This document shows, in pieces, positions 23,901 to 30,824 of a DNA stretch of 46,454 nucleotides (position 1 is its first letter; each line of letters starts with the position of its first letter). Source of the DNA: an uncultured Collinsella sp. (GTDB lineage: Bacteria > Actinomycetota > Coriobacteriia > Coriobacteriales > Coriobacteriaceae). Where the stretch lies: NCBI GenBank assembly GCA_958352845.1, contig CATWQC010000016.1, forward strand, positions 1 to 46,454. Direction: 5' to 3'. Both the position numbers and the translations under genes were made by a program. Below the pieces are notes generated by a model. That model made no database searches. It was not told the origin of the DNA and worked only from the letters and a program-made list of their open reading frames with translations.

Positions 23901-24878
23901 ATGCCAAGTGCTCAGGAGCTACAACAGCAATTTGGTGAATATCGAGGCGCTATGCCCCGTCCATCGGATTTCGATTTCTTTTGGAAGGACCGCATGGCCG
24001 AGGCCGACGCCGTCGAGCTCGATTATGCGATTGAGGCGGCTTCGGTTGCGGATTCCGCGACCTGTCGGTTTTTCGACCTCTGGTATACCGGCATGTGTGG
24101 TGCACGCCTGCATGCCAAGTACCTTAAACCTGTCTCGGACGAGCACGTGCCATTGGTACTTCAGTTCCATGGATATCCGGGTGCGAGCCGCAGCTGGTTT
24201 GAGCAAGCGTCGTTTGCGGGCATGGGCATGGCGCTCATTGCTCTCGATTGTCCTGGCCAAGGAGGCCCCTCCGAGGACATTGGTGGATTTGAGGGCACGA
24301 CGGTCGCGGGCCATATCGTCGCCGGTATCGACGGCGACCCAGCCAACCTCTACTATGTCCGCCTACATCAGGGTATCCGCATTCTGTGCCGTATCGTTCG
24401 CGAGCTCGAGGGCATCGATCTTGCCCGTGTGTTTGTGAACGGCGCGTCGCAGGGCGGCGGTTTGGGCATTGCGACCTGCGCGCTTAACAGCGAGCTCATC
24501 AATCGCGCCGCCATCCTCTATCCCTTCTTATCGGATTTCCGCCTGGTCTGGGATTTGGATGCCGACGACATTGCCTACGAGGGTCTGCGCTACTGGTCTC
24601 GCTGGTTTGACGAGGACTCGACTCGTATCGAGGAAGCCTATGCCAAGCTGGCGTACTTCGATTCCAAGAACTTTGCCCCCATGGTCAAATGCCCCGTGCT
24701 GTTTGGCACGGGCACAGCCGATATCGTCTGCCCGCCGGCGACGCAGTTTGCGGTCTACAACAACCTGACCTGTGAAAAGCGTCATGAGTTCTTTGAAGGT
24801 TTTGGCCACGAGGAGATTCAGGACTTTGATGATCTGATCATTCCGTTTTTCTGCGAGGGAGGGGAGGCTCATGTCTAA
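23901..24878 (+). CDS. CE7-type acetyl esterase (acetyl xylan esterase / cephalosporin-C deacetylase family)
   Basis: This alpha/beta hydrolase probably removes O-acetyl groups from a sugar. The 325-aa product has the CE7 plan: an N-terminal PxDFDxFW motif (PSDFDFFWKD), the FHGYPG oxyanion loop (89-94), CPGQGG (117-122, where the family usually has RGQ), the nucleophile GASQG with Ser183, Asp274 in ADIVCPP and His303 in GFGHEE. These match Ser181/Asp269/His298 of the B. subtilis enzyme in order and spacing. No signal peptide is seen, so it acts in the cytoplasm on imported material. In this context removal of O-acetyl groups from sialic acid is a plausible job but is inferred. The ATG has only a distant AAAGG. 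It overlaps the next gene by 8 nt. Confidence 0.87.
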   Translation: MPSAQELQQQFGEYRGAMPRPSDFDFFWKDRMAEADAVELDYAIEAASVADSATCRFFDLWYTGMCGARLHAKYLKPVSDEHVPLVLQFHGYPGASRSWFEQASFAGMGMALIALDCPGQGGPSEDIGGFEGTTVAGHIVAGIDGDPANLYYVRLHQGIRILCRIVRELEGIDLARVFVNGASQGGGLGIATCALNSELINRAAILYPFLSDFRLVWDLDADDIAYEGLRYWSRWFDEDSTRIEEAYAKLAYFDSKNFAPMVKCPVLFGTGTADIVCPPATQFAVYNNLTCEKRHEFFEGFGHEEIQDFDDLIIPFFCEGGEAHV

Positions 24879-25722
24879 GTGCGAGAGCAATATCGATGAG
24901 TTGATTGTCCCCGAGCTTGCGGGGATTCCTGGGACGGTTTCGTCAAGGCTCTCTGATTTCCGGGATTGGCGCGGCGATGCTTCTGTGGATGTTTCCGAGT
25001 TGGAGACAGCCGCTTCGGATCTTGAGGTTTGCGGGCTGACCGTTACGGCGATTGATTTCGCAAATCCGTGCGCGCGCTACTCCGAGGTTTCCTTTGAGCT
25101 CGGCGGGTATGTCGTGCACGGCCGTTTGATTGAGCCCTCTGGTTGCGCCCGAAGATCCGAGCTTGTTCCGCTGTGTCTGATGTTCCATGACATCGACCGA
25201 CCCGTGCGGGGATGGCATCACATGACGCGGTTTGCCGCCATGGGATATGCCGTGCTTGCGCTGGACGATGAGACTATTGGATCCAGCGATCTGCAGCAGG
25301 GGATTACCTCGCCTGCTTTTGTCGAGCGTGTCCGTTGGGGCTGCGCGTTGGCGAAGGTTGCGCGCAACCTTGATGGCATGGATCCCGACCGCATCTTTGC
25401 ATGGGGCGAGGGCCTTGGCGGCGGTGTCGCGCTGGCGGTTTCTGCTCTGGACGAGCGGGGCCTTGCCTGCACGGCGCTTGCCAATCCGCTTCCCAGCGGT
25501 CTCGAGACGCTGTCGCCTCGGGTTCGTGGCTCGGTGCTCATGGGCACATCGCTCATGGATACCGTGAGTGATCCCAAGGGCCAGTTTGCCGTATTCAACG
25601 GTCTTGAGTGTGACCGGAGGCATATCATCTATGCCAAATACGCTCACGAGCGCATCAATGCGTTCGAAAACGAAGTCGTCGACTTCTTTAACCAAACGTT
25701 CTATTCGTGTTCTTTGGCCTAG
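24871..25722 (+). CDS. Catalytically inactive CE7 esterase paralogue
   Basis: The 283-aa product is a degenerate relative of the preceding esterase. The scaffold is recognisable: MFHDIDRPVRGW aligns with the oxyanion loop, MGTSLMD with the catalytic-Asp strand (Asp230), GQFAVFNGLECDRRH with QFAVYNNLTCEKRH, and YAHERI with the catalytic His (259). The nucleophile elbow, however, reads GEGLGGG, with Gly181 where Ser is required, and the oxyanion GYPG has become DIDR. It is therefore unlikely to hydrolyse esters. It has no frameshift and keeps a full open frame, which suggests selection for another role, such as a partner subunit or a binding protein. The ATG is inside the end of the esterase gene (ATGTCTAA), pointing to coupled translation in fixed ratio. 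Confidence 0.75.
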   Translation: MSKCESNIDELIVPELAGIPGTVSSRLSDFRDWRGDASVDVSELETAASDLEVCGLTVTAIDFANPCARYSEVSFELGGYVVHGRLIEPSGCARRSELVPLCLMFHDIDRPVRGWHHMTRFAAMGYAVLALDDETIGSSDLQQGITSPAFVERVRWGCALAKVARNLDGMDPDRIFAWGEGLGGGVALAVSALDERGLACTALANPLPSGLETLSPRVRGSVLMGTSLMDTVSDPKGQFAVFNGLECDRRHIIYAKYAHERINAFENEVVDFFNQTFYSCSLA

Positions 25723-25790
25723 ACGGCCTGGACACCGCCAACAAGAGTGGGCGGCATAGGGCTGCCCGCCAGACAACTAAGGAGATTCTT

Positions 25791-26711
25791 GTGGCAACTC
25801 AGAAATTCACCGGCGTTATCCCTCCCGTCGTTGTTCCCGATACCGAAGACCACCAGCTCGACGTTGCCTCCTTTGAGCGCAGCATCAACCGCATGATTGA
25901 TGCCGGCGTCGATGGCCTGTTCTTCCTGGGCTCCTCGGGCGAGGTCGTCTTCTCCACCGACGAGCGCCGTCGCCAGATTGTCGCAGAGGCCGTCCGTATC
26001 GTCGACCACCGCGTTCCCGTTCTGGTCGGCATCATCGACACCGAGACCGAGCGCATGATCGAGCACGGCAAGGTCGCTCAGGAGCTGGGCGCCGATGCGC
26101 TCGTCGCCACCTGCCCGTTCTATGCCCTGCAGGGCATGACCGAGGTCGAGGAGCACTTCCGCATCCTTCACGAGGAACTCGACCTGCCCATCTTCGCCTA
26201 CGACATCCCCGTGTGCGTCCACACCAAGCTCCCCTGGAAGCTCCTTGCTAAGCTCGGCGCCGAGGGCGTCCTGGCTGGCGTCAAGGATTCCTCGGGCGAT
26301 GACATCTCGTTCCGCTACCTCATTCAGGAGAACGAGAAGAACGGCCATCCGATGAGCATCCTTACCGGCCATGAGGTCGTCGTCGACGGTGCCTATCTCG
26401 GTGGCGCCGACGGTTCCGTTCCGGGCCTCGCCAACGTTGAGCCCGAGGGCTACGTTCGTCAGTGGAAGGCCGCTCAGGCTGGTGACTGGGCTACCGTCAA
26501 GGCCGAGCAGGATCGCCTCAATGAGATTTCGCACATCTGGGATGTCACCTCGGGCGTCCAGGGCTATGCCGGTGGCGTCGGCGCCTTCAAGACCGCTATG
26601 AACCTCATGGGCATCTTCGACAGCCCGACCATGCCGCGCCCGGTGAAGGCCATGACCGGTGAGAACGTCGAGGCGATTCGCAAGGTCCTCCAGGACAACG
26701 GTCTCCTTTAA
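25791..26711 (+). CDS. nanA: N-acetylneuraminate lyase-like aldolase (DHDPS/NAL family)
   Basis: This class I aldolase of the dihydrodipicolinate synthase / N-acetylneuraminate lyase superfamily would split sialic acid into ManNAc and pyruvate. The 306-aa TIM barrel has the pyruvate-carboxylate loop GSSGE (47-51), Tyr137 in YDIP and the Schiff-base Lys165 in GVKDSSGD, the same numbering as E. coli NanA. GSSGE in place of the usual GSTGE, and the overall sequence, do not by themselves separate NAL from other members such as KDG aldolases. The call as NanA rests on nanE and a ROK kinase next door. The start is GTG 25791, after AAGGAG; the frame runs further up without a site. A long palindrome follows the gene. 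Confidence 0.75.
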   Translation: MATQKFTGVIPPVVVPDTEDHQLDVASFERSINRMIDAGVDGLFFLGSSGEVVFSTDERRRQIVAEAVRIVDHRVPVLVGIIDTETERMIEHGKVAQELGADALVATCPFYALQGMTEVEEHFRILHEELDLPIFAYDIPVCVHTKLPWKLLAKLGAEGVLAGVKDSSGDDISFRYLIQENEKNGHPMSILTGHEVVVDGAYLGGADGSVPGLANVEPEGYVRQWKAAQAGDWATVKAEQDRLNEISHIWDVTSGVQGYAGGVGAFKTAMNLMGIFDSPTMPRPVKAMTGENVEAIRKVLQDNGLL

Positions 26712-26718
26712 AGCTTTC

Positions 26719-26806
26719 CCAGGCACCCGACCTCGCCGTTCAACCGTGCGGCCATGACCCATTAGGTCAATGGCCGCACGGTTTCTCGGCGATCTCGGGC
26801 ACCTGG
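26719..26806. repeat. Long imperfect palindrome between nanA and the ROK kinase
   Basis: Arms of about 41 nt (26719-26759 and 26765-26806) pair around the 5-nt centre CATTA. The inner stem ACCGTGCGGCCA/TGGCCGCACGGT is perfect over 12 bp and is continued by TGACC/GGTCA. An outer stem of about 20 nt holds two 2-nt mismatches. A 3-nt internal loop separates the two. TTTCTC after the inner stem could act as a weak terminator. Confidence 0.85.
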
Positions 26807-26883
26807 AAAACCTTTACCGCGCTGTGACGGCTAGCCTGACGGCGCATTTCCTGTAGTTGTTTTTGTCTCCGAAGGAGAACGAC

Positions 26884-27849
26884 ATGGAGAACAAGTACGT
26901 CTGCTCTGTCGATATCGGCGGAACTAAGATCGCGACTGCCATCATGGAGTACCCGGCTGACGGCGGCGTGCCCCATCCCGTTTTTGAGGCTGAGGTTCCC
27001 ACCGAGGCCCAGGAGGGTGGCGAAGCGGTCTTCCAGCGCATCGAGGCGTCTATCAAGGCAGCTCTTGAGGCAAATCCCGATGTCGAGATCCTCGGAGTTG
27101 GCATCGGCGCTGCCGGTGTCGTCGACCCCAAGACGGGCGCCATCGCGTATGCCAATGAGATTATGCCCGGCTGGTCCGGCGTTCAGTTGGGGCCGCGTCT
27201 GCGCGAGGACCTCGGCCTTCCCGTTGCCGTTGTAGGCGACGTGCAGGCTCATGCTCTGGGCGAGGCCCACTGGGGCGTCGGCAAGGGCAAGTTCTCCGTC
27301 TTGTGTTTGGGCATCGGTACGGGCATCGGCGGCGCATATGTCGAGAACGGCCGCGTGATGCAGGGCTTCCATGGTGCTGCCGGCCATATGGGCCACATCG
27401 AGTGCTCGGCTGCCGCCGGCATTCCCTGCGCCTGCGGGCGTTCCGGCCATCTGGAGTCGGTTGCTTCCGGAACATCAATCGGGCGCATGTACGATGAGCG
27501 TTTTGGCCGCGTCGACCCCAGCCGTCCTTCGGTCGGCCGTGACGTGAACGACCTGTGCCGCGCAGGCGACGCAAAGGCGACCGAGGTCATTCATGACGCC
27601 GGCTTTGCGCTGGGCGCCAGCCTGGGCTCGCTTGCTAACATCCTGGACCCTGAGGTCATCGTGCTTTCGGGCGGCGTGATTCACCAAGGTCCCGATTGGC
27701 GTTCACAGACGTGGAAGGACTCGGTGCACGAGGGCTATGCCAGCCAGGCGCTCGACCCGCTTCAGGACACGCCGATTCTCATCGGCTCTCTGGAGGGCGA
27801 CGCGCCGCTCATCGGTGCCGCCGAACACCTTCTTGCATCGTTGAAGTAA
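26884..27849 (+). CDS. ROK-family sugar kinase, probable N-acetylmannosamine kinase
   Basis: This cytoplasmic sugar kinase of the ROK family, given its neighbours, probably makes ManNAc-6-phosphate. The 321-aa product has the ATP phosphate motif DIGGTKIA (10-17), a second phosphate loop GIGTGIGGAYVENG, and the ROK zinc region GHMGHIECS followed by CACGRSGHLE. In the latter the usual third cysteine is His189 (Cys182 and Cys184 kept), still a possible zinc ligand. No DNA-binding domain is present, so it is a kinase rather than a NagC-type regulator. ATG 26884 follows GAAGGAG. It lies between two long palindromes. GlcNAc kinase or glucokinase cannot be excluded by sequence alone. Confidence 0.85.
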   Translation: MENKYVCSVDIGGTKIATAIMEYPADGGVPHPVFEAEVPTEAQEGGEAVFQRIEASIKAALEANPDVEILGVGIGAAGVVDPKTGAIAYANEIMPGWSGVQLGPRLREDLGLPVAVVGDVQAHALGEAHWGVGKGKFSVLCLGIGTGIGGAYVENGRVMQGFHGAAGHMGHIECSAAAGIPCACGRSGHLESVASGTSIGRMYDERFGRVDPSRPSVGRDVNDLCRAGDAKATEVIHDAGFALGASLGSLANILDPEVIVLSGGVIHQGPDWRSQTWKDSVHEGYASQALDPLQDTPILIGSLEGDAPLIGAAEHLLASLK

Positions 27850-27866
27850 ACATAACTACCAAGTGC

Positions 27867-27964
27867 GCCTTCTGAGGTGCCGCAGATTGACGTGAAAGAG
27901 GAGCGAAGCGTACTTCGGTACGCGAGCGACGGTTTGAACGTCAAGGTGCGGTGTCTCAGAAGGC
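27867..27964. repeat. Long imperfect palindrome between the ROK kinase and nanE
   Basis: Arms 27867-27893 and 27938-27964 (27 nt) pair with three wobbles (as RNA) and one 2-nt mismatch. Two 14-nt internal strands (27894-27907, 27924-27937) then flank an inner 6-bp stem GCGTAC/GTACGC closed by a TTCG tetraloop (27914-27917), a very stable cUUCGg hairpin. The right arm is followed by TGTTTT, so it may also attenuate transcription into nanE. Confidence 0.88.
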
Positions 27965-27989
27965 TGTTTTGAGAAAGGTTGAGTCGAAC

Positions 27990-28676
27990 ATGACCGTTGA
28001 TCCTTTGATCCAGTCCCTGAAGGGCAAGCTCGTCGTGAGCGTTCAGGCGTATATGGGCGAGCCGCTTCGTACGCCCGAGACCATGGCTCAAATGTCTCGC
28101 GCTTGCGAGCTTGGCGGCGCCGCCGCCATTCGCTGCCAGGGCCTTGCCGACATTGCCGCCATTAAGGGTCGCTGTGAGGTTCCCGTCATCGGTCTGTGGA
28201 AGGACGGGCACGAGGGCGTTTACATCACGCCGACGCTGCGTCACGCTCGTGCCTGCGTTGCTGCGGGTGCCGATATCGTGGCGATCGACGCCACCGATCG
28301 TCCGCGTCCCGATGGCAAGTCGGTCGAGGATACCTTCCGCCCGCTGCACGAGGAGGGTGTGCTCCTGATGGCGGATTGTGCCACCATCGAGGACATTCGC
28401 CGTGCGGTTGATATGGGCTTCGACCTGGTATCCACCACACTCTCTCACGGTGTCGCCGCCATCGACTGCACCATGGCCGATGGCCCCGACCTGCCGCTCC
28501 TGCGTCAGGCGACCGAGGAATTTCCCGGCCTTCCCATCATTTGCGAGGGTCGCGTGCATACGCCCGAGGAGGCTCGCGCTGCAATCGACGCCGGCGCGTG
28601 GGGCGTTGTCGTCGGCACCGCTATCACGCACCCCACGAGTATTACAAGTTGGTTCAAGGCTGCGCTTGAGGCGTAA
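27990..28676 (+). CDS. nanE: N-acetylmannosamine-6-phosphate 2-epimerase
   Basis: NanE converts ManNAc-6-P to GlcNAc-6-P, feeding sialic acid carbon into the GlcNAc route. The 228-aa TIM barrel shows the family motifs in order: LVVSVQAYMGEPL (about 13-25), GGAAAIRCQGLADI, VPVIGLWK with its conserved lysine, YITPTL, GADIVAIDATDRPRPDG, MADCATIEDI, and the C-terminal phosphate site ICEGRVHTPEEA plus GAWGVVVGTAIT. Length and motifs leave little doubt. ATG 27990 is preceded by AAAGG at rather long spacing. The frame is open 13 codons further up, inside the palindrome. It is the last gene of the cluster before rapZ. Confidence 0.93.
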   Translation: MTVDPLIQSLKGKLVVSVQAYMGEPLRTPETMAQMSRACELGGAAAIRCQGLADIAAIKGRCEVPVIGLWKDGHEGVYITPTLRHARACVAAGADIVAIDATDRPRPDGKSVEDTFRPLHEEGVLLMADCATIEDIRRAVDMGFDLVSTTLSHGVAAIDCTMADGPDLPLLRQATEEFPGLPIICEGRVHTPEEARAAIDAGAWGVVVGTAITHPTSITSWFKAALEA

Positions 28677-28703
28677 GACGGGCCTTGTATCCGCTTGGGG
28701 CGG

Positions 28704-28709
28704 TATACT
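28704..28709 (+). promoter_or_regulatory. Candidate -10 element upstream of rapZ
   Basis: TATACT lies 66 bp before the rapZ start. The only -35-like hexamer, TTGTAT (28685-28690), has a short 13-bp spacer, so this is weak. A transcript from here would run straight into the hairpin at 28728-28756. Confidence 0.3.
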
Positions 28710-28727
28710 CAATAAAGGCAATTGATC

Positions 28728-28763
28728 GCGCGGGATCCGCTGGCCGGGTCCCGCGCTTATTTT
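28728..28763 (+). terminator. Terminator-like hairpin between nanE and rapZ
   Basis: An 11-bp stem (28728-28738 with 28746-28756, one G-U) and a 7-nt loop are followed by TTATTTT. It directly precedes the rapZ ribosome binding site (28764-28769). It probably ends the nan transcript. Confidence 0.75.
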
Positions 28764-28774
28764 AGGAGGCACAC

Positions 28775-29695
28775 ATGCAAAAGGGAGATGCCATGGATGC
28801 GGCGGAGCGCTCGGAGCGTATCCCCGATATCGTTATCATCACCGGAATGTCCGGCTCGGGCCGAACGCAAGCCATGCATGTGTTTGAGGACATGGGCTAT
28901 TTTTGTATCGACAACCTGCCCCCACGCCTGATTGCCCAGCTTGCTGAGCTCGTTGGCATCAATACGGGCGTGGGCAGGCACCTTGCCGTTACCTGCGACC
29001 TGCGTAGCCAGGGCTTGTTCGATGAACTGCTCGATGCTGTTGCCGCACTGGAAGAGCGCGAGATGAGCTGCGACATTGTGTTTCTCGAGGCGTCTGACGA
29101 GGTGCTGATTCGCCGGTATAGCGAAAACCGTCGTCGCCATCCCATTGCAAAGCCGGGGGAGACCACGGCCGACGCTATTCAGCGTGAACGTCTGCAGCTG
29201 CAGGGCGTTCGCGATCGAGCCGATATGATTATCGACACGAGCCGCTTGCGCACTTCTGCTCTGCGCAATAAATTGCGCATGGCGTTCTCCGAGCTGTCCG
29301 ACCAGCAGCTCATGGACGTTCACGTGTTCTCGTTTGGCTTTAAGCACGGCATGCCCGTCGAGGCGGACATTATGATCGACGTCCGCTTCCTGCCCAATCC
29401 GTTCTACGATCCCGAGATGCGCACCATGACCGGTCTCGATAAAAAGGTCTCCGATTTTGTTTTGGACCATCCCAAGACCCAGGAGTTCTGGAAGGCCTGG
29501 ACGCAGCTGCTCGATACGGTGATGCCGGGCTATATCGCGGAGGGCAAGCCGCAGCTTTCTATCGCCATCGGCTGTACGGGCGGTCAACACCGCAGCGTTG
29601 CCATCGCCGAGGCCACGGCACGTTATTTGGAAGGCGCCCAATATCACGTGAGCATTTCCCATCGCGACCTGTCGCGCGCCAACACGAAAGCATAG
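28775..29695 (+). CDS. rapZ: RNase adapter protein RapZ / YvcJ-type nucleotide-binding protein
   Basis: This is a GTP/ATP-binding regulator protein. In E. coli RapZ directs RNase E to a small RNA controlling glucosamine-6-phosphate synthase. In Gram-positives its partner and target are less clear. The 306-aa product has a P-loop GMSGSGRT (about 24-31), with Arg in place of the usual Lys as in actinobacterial homologues, then GYFCIDNLPP, RRHP, and the C-terminal signatures KHGMPVEADIMIDVRFLPNP and GCTGGQHRSVAIAE. Two starts have ribosome sites: ATG 28775 (AGGAGG) and ATG 28793 (AAGGGAG); the first is stronger. whiA follows after 6 nt, the common actinobacterial and Firmicute pairing. It lies downstream of an amino-sugar cluster, which fits RapZ biology but may be chance. 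Confidence 0.92.
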   Translation: MQKGDAMDAAERSERIPDIVIITGMSGSGRTQAMHVFEDMGYFCIDNLPPRLIAQLAELVGINTGVGRHLAVTCDLRSQGLFDELLDAVAALEEREMSCDIVFLEASDEVLIRRYSENRRRHPIAKPGETTADAIQRERLQLQGVRDRADMIIDTSRLRTSALRNKLRMAFSELSDQQLMDVHVFSFGFKHGMPVEADIMIDVRFLPNPFYDPEMRTMTGLDKKVSDFVLDHPKTQEFWKAWTQLLDTVMPGYIAEGKPQLSIAIGCTGGQHRSVAIAEATARYLEGAQYHVSISHRDLSRANTKA

Positions 29696-29701
29696 GCCTG
29701 C

Positions 29702-30631
29702 ATGTCGTTTACCGCCGAGGTGCGTGACGAGCTCGCGCGCTGCGAACCCGAATGTGAATACTGCGATTTGTCGACGCTTGCCGCCCTGACGCGTGTGAGC
29801 GGTACACTTTCGCTGGCCGGCTCCGGGCGGTATCGTTTGACGGTCGCGACCGAGACGGGTGCCGTCGCGCGCACGATGATCACACTGACGCATCGCATCC
29901 TTAAGCTCAAAACGGAATTCACCGTTCGTAAATCGGTCTTGCATAAGGTCCGTAACTATCTCATTACCCTGCCCGATCAGCCCGACCTGGACAAGGCTCT
30001 GGTGCTGCTGGGCATTCTCGACCGCAGGGGAGGGCTCGTCGCTGGTGTTCCCCGGCACATCGTTGCCCGTCCCTGCTGCAGGCTTGCCTACATCCGCGGC
30101 GCGCTCATCGCCGGCGGTTTCGTGGCCGATCCCCGCGGCGACTTTCATTTGGAGATCGCGGTGCAGGGCGAGCAGTATGCTCGGGGACTTTGCGATCTAT
30201 TGGAGCAGATTGGGGTCCATGCGCGCGTTAACGCGCGGCGCGGATCCTTTGCTGTCTACATTAAGAGCGCCGAGGAGATCGAGCAGCTCCTAAAGCTGAT
30301 TGGTGCCAAGCGCAGCGTTGCCGAGATTGAGGAGGCGCGCGCGGTTAAGCTGGTGAAGAACGACGTGAATCGTCGCGTGAACGCAGAGCTTGCCAACCAG
30401 ACCAGAAGTGCCGGTGCCGCCCAACATCAGCTTGCGCTCATCGATGAGCTTGATCGGCGCGGTTTGCGCGAAACGCTGCCGGACGCTCTGGCAGTTTTTT
30501 GTGACTTACGCGAGCGTTACCCCGATCTCTCACTGCGAGATTTGGGGGAAATGGCCGACCCTCCTTTGTCGAAGTCGGCCTTGTATCACCGTGTTTTGCG
30601 CCTTGAAAAGCTCATTGAAGCAAGCGGGTAG
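29702..30631 (+). CDS. whiA: DNA-binding protein WhiA
   Basis: WhiA is a transcriptional regulator combining a degenerate LAGLIDADG homing-endonuclease fold with a C-terminal helix-turn-helix. It controls sporulation septation in Streptomyces and cell division in others. The 309-aa product starts MSFTAEVRDELAR, the conserved opening of the family. It continues with the LAGLIDADG-like halves (CRLAYIRGALIAGGFVADP near 122-140) and ends in the HTH region (RERYPDLSLRDLGEMADPPLSKSALYHRVLRLEKL). There is no whole LAGLIDADG catalytic residue set, as usual for WhiA. It sits 6 nt after rapZ and is probably co-transcribed. This organism group does not sporulate, so a cell-cycle role is more likely. Confidence 0.93.
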   Translation: MSFTAEVRDELARCEPECEYCDLSTLAALTRVSGTLSLAGSGRYRLTVATETGAVARTMITLTHRILKLKTEFTVRKSVLHKVRNYLITLPDQPDLDKALVLLGILDRRGGLVAGVPRHIVARPCCRLAYIRGALIAGGFVADPRGDFHLEIAVQGEQYARGLCDLLEQIGVHARVNARRGSFAVYIKSAEEIEQLLKLIGAKRSVAEIEEARAVKLVKNDVNRRVNAELANQTRSAGAAQHQLALIDELDRRGLRETLPDALAVFCDLRERYPDLSLRDLGEMADPPLSKSALYHRVLRLEKLIEASG

Positions 30632-30674
30632 TTTAACGCAATAGCTTTTATGGTGGTTTAACTGCTGTTTTATA

Positions 30675-30692
30675 CGTTAAAGCGTTTTAACG
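30675..30692. promoter_or_regulatory. Inverted repeat upstream of gap, possible operator
   Basis: CGTTAAA/TTTAACG (30675-30681 and 30686-30692) with a 4-nt centre GCGT is a perfect 7-bp dyad 133 bp before gap. The form is LacI-like. A -10-like TATATT lies at 30747-30752. No good -35 is paired with it. Confidence 0.4.
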
Positions 30693-30824
30693 CAAATTTG
30701 ATTTTCAATTTCGAGCATTCTCGTGAAATTCAAGTCAAAAAAAAGGTATATTAGGCGAGTGGTTAGTTTGTGGGCCTCAACGGCGGGCGCTGTAGCTCGC
30801 GGGGGCCTTACGAAAGGAGACACA

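Noticed and set aside
21430..23907. Very long open frame on the minus strand opposite the nan transporter (825 codons)
   Set aside because: It mirrors the strongly biased codons of the plus-strand genes. Its translation is low-complexity Gly/Leu/Asp/Val without any domain, and the plus-strand ATPase motifs are unambiguous.
24871..25722. Second esterase gene as a decaying pseudogene
   Set aside because: The frame is intact, the start is coupled to the active gene and only catalytic positions are changed, which fits retained function better than decay.
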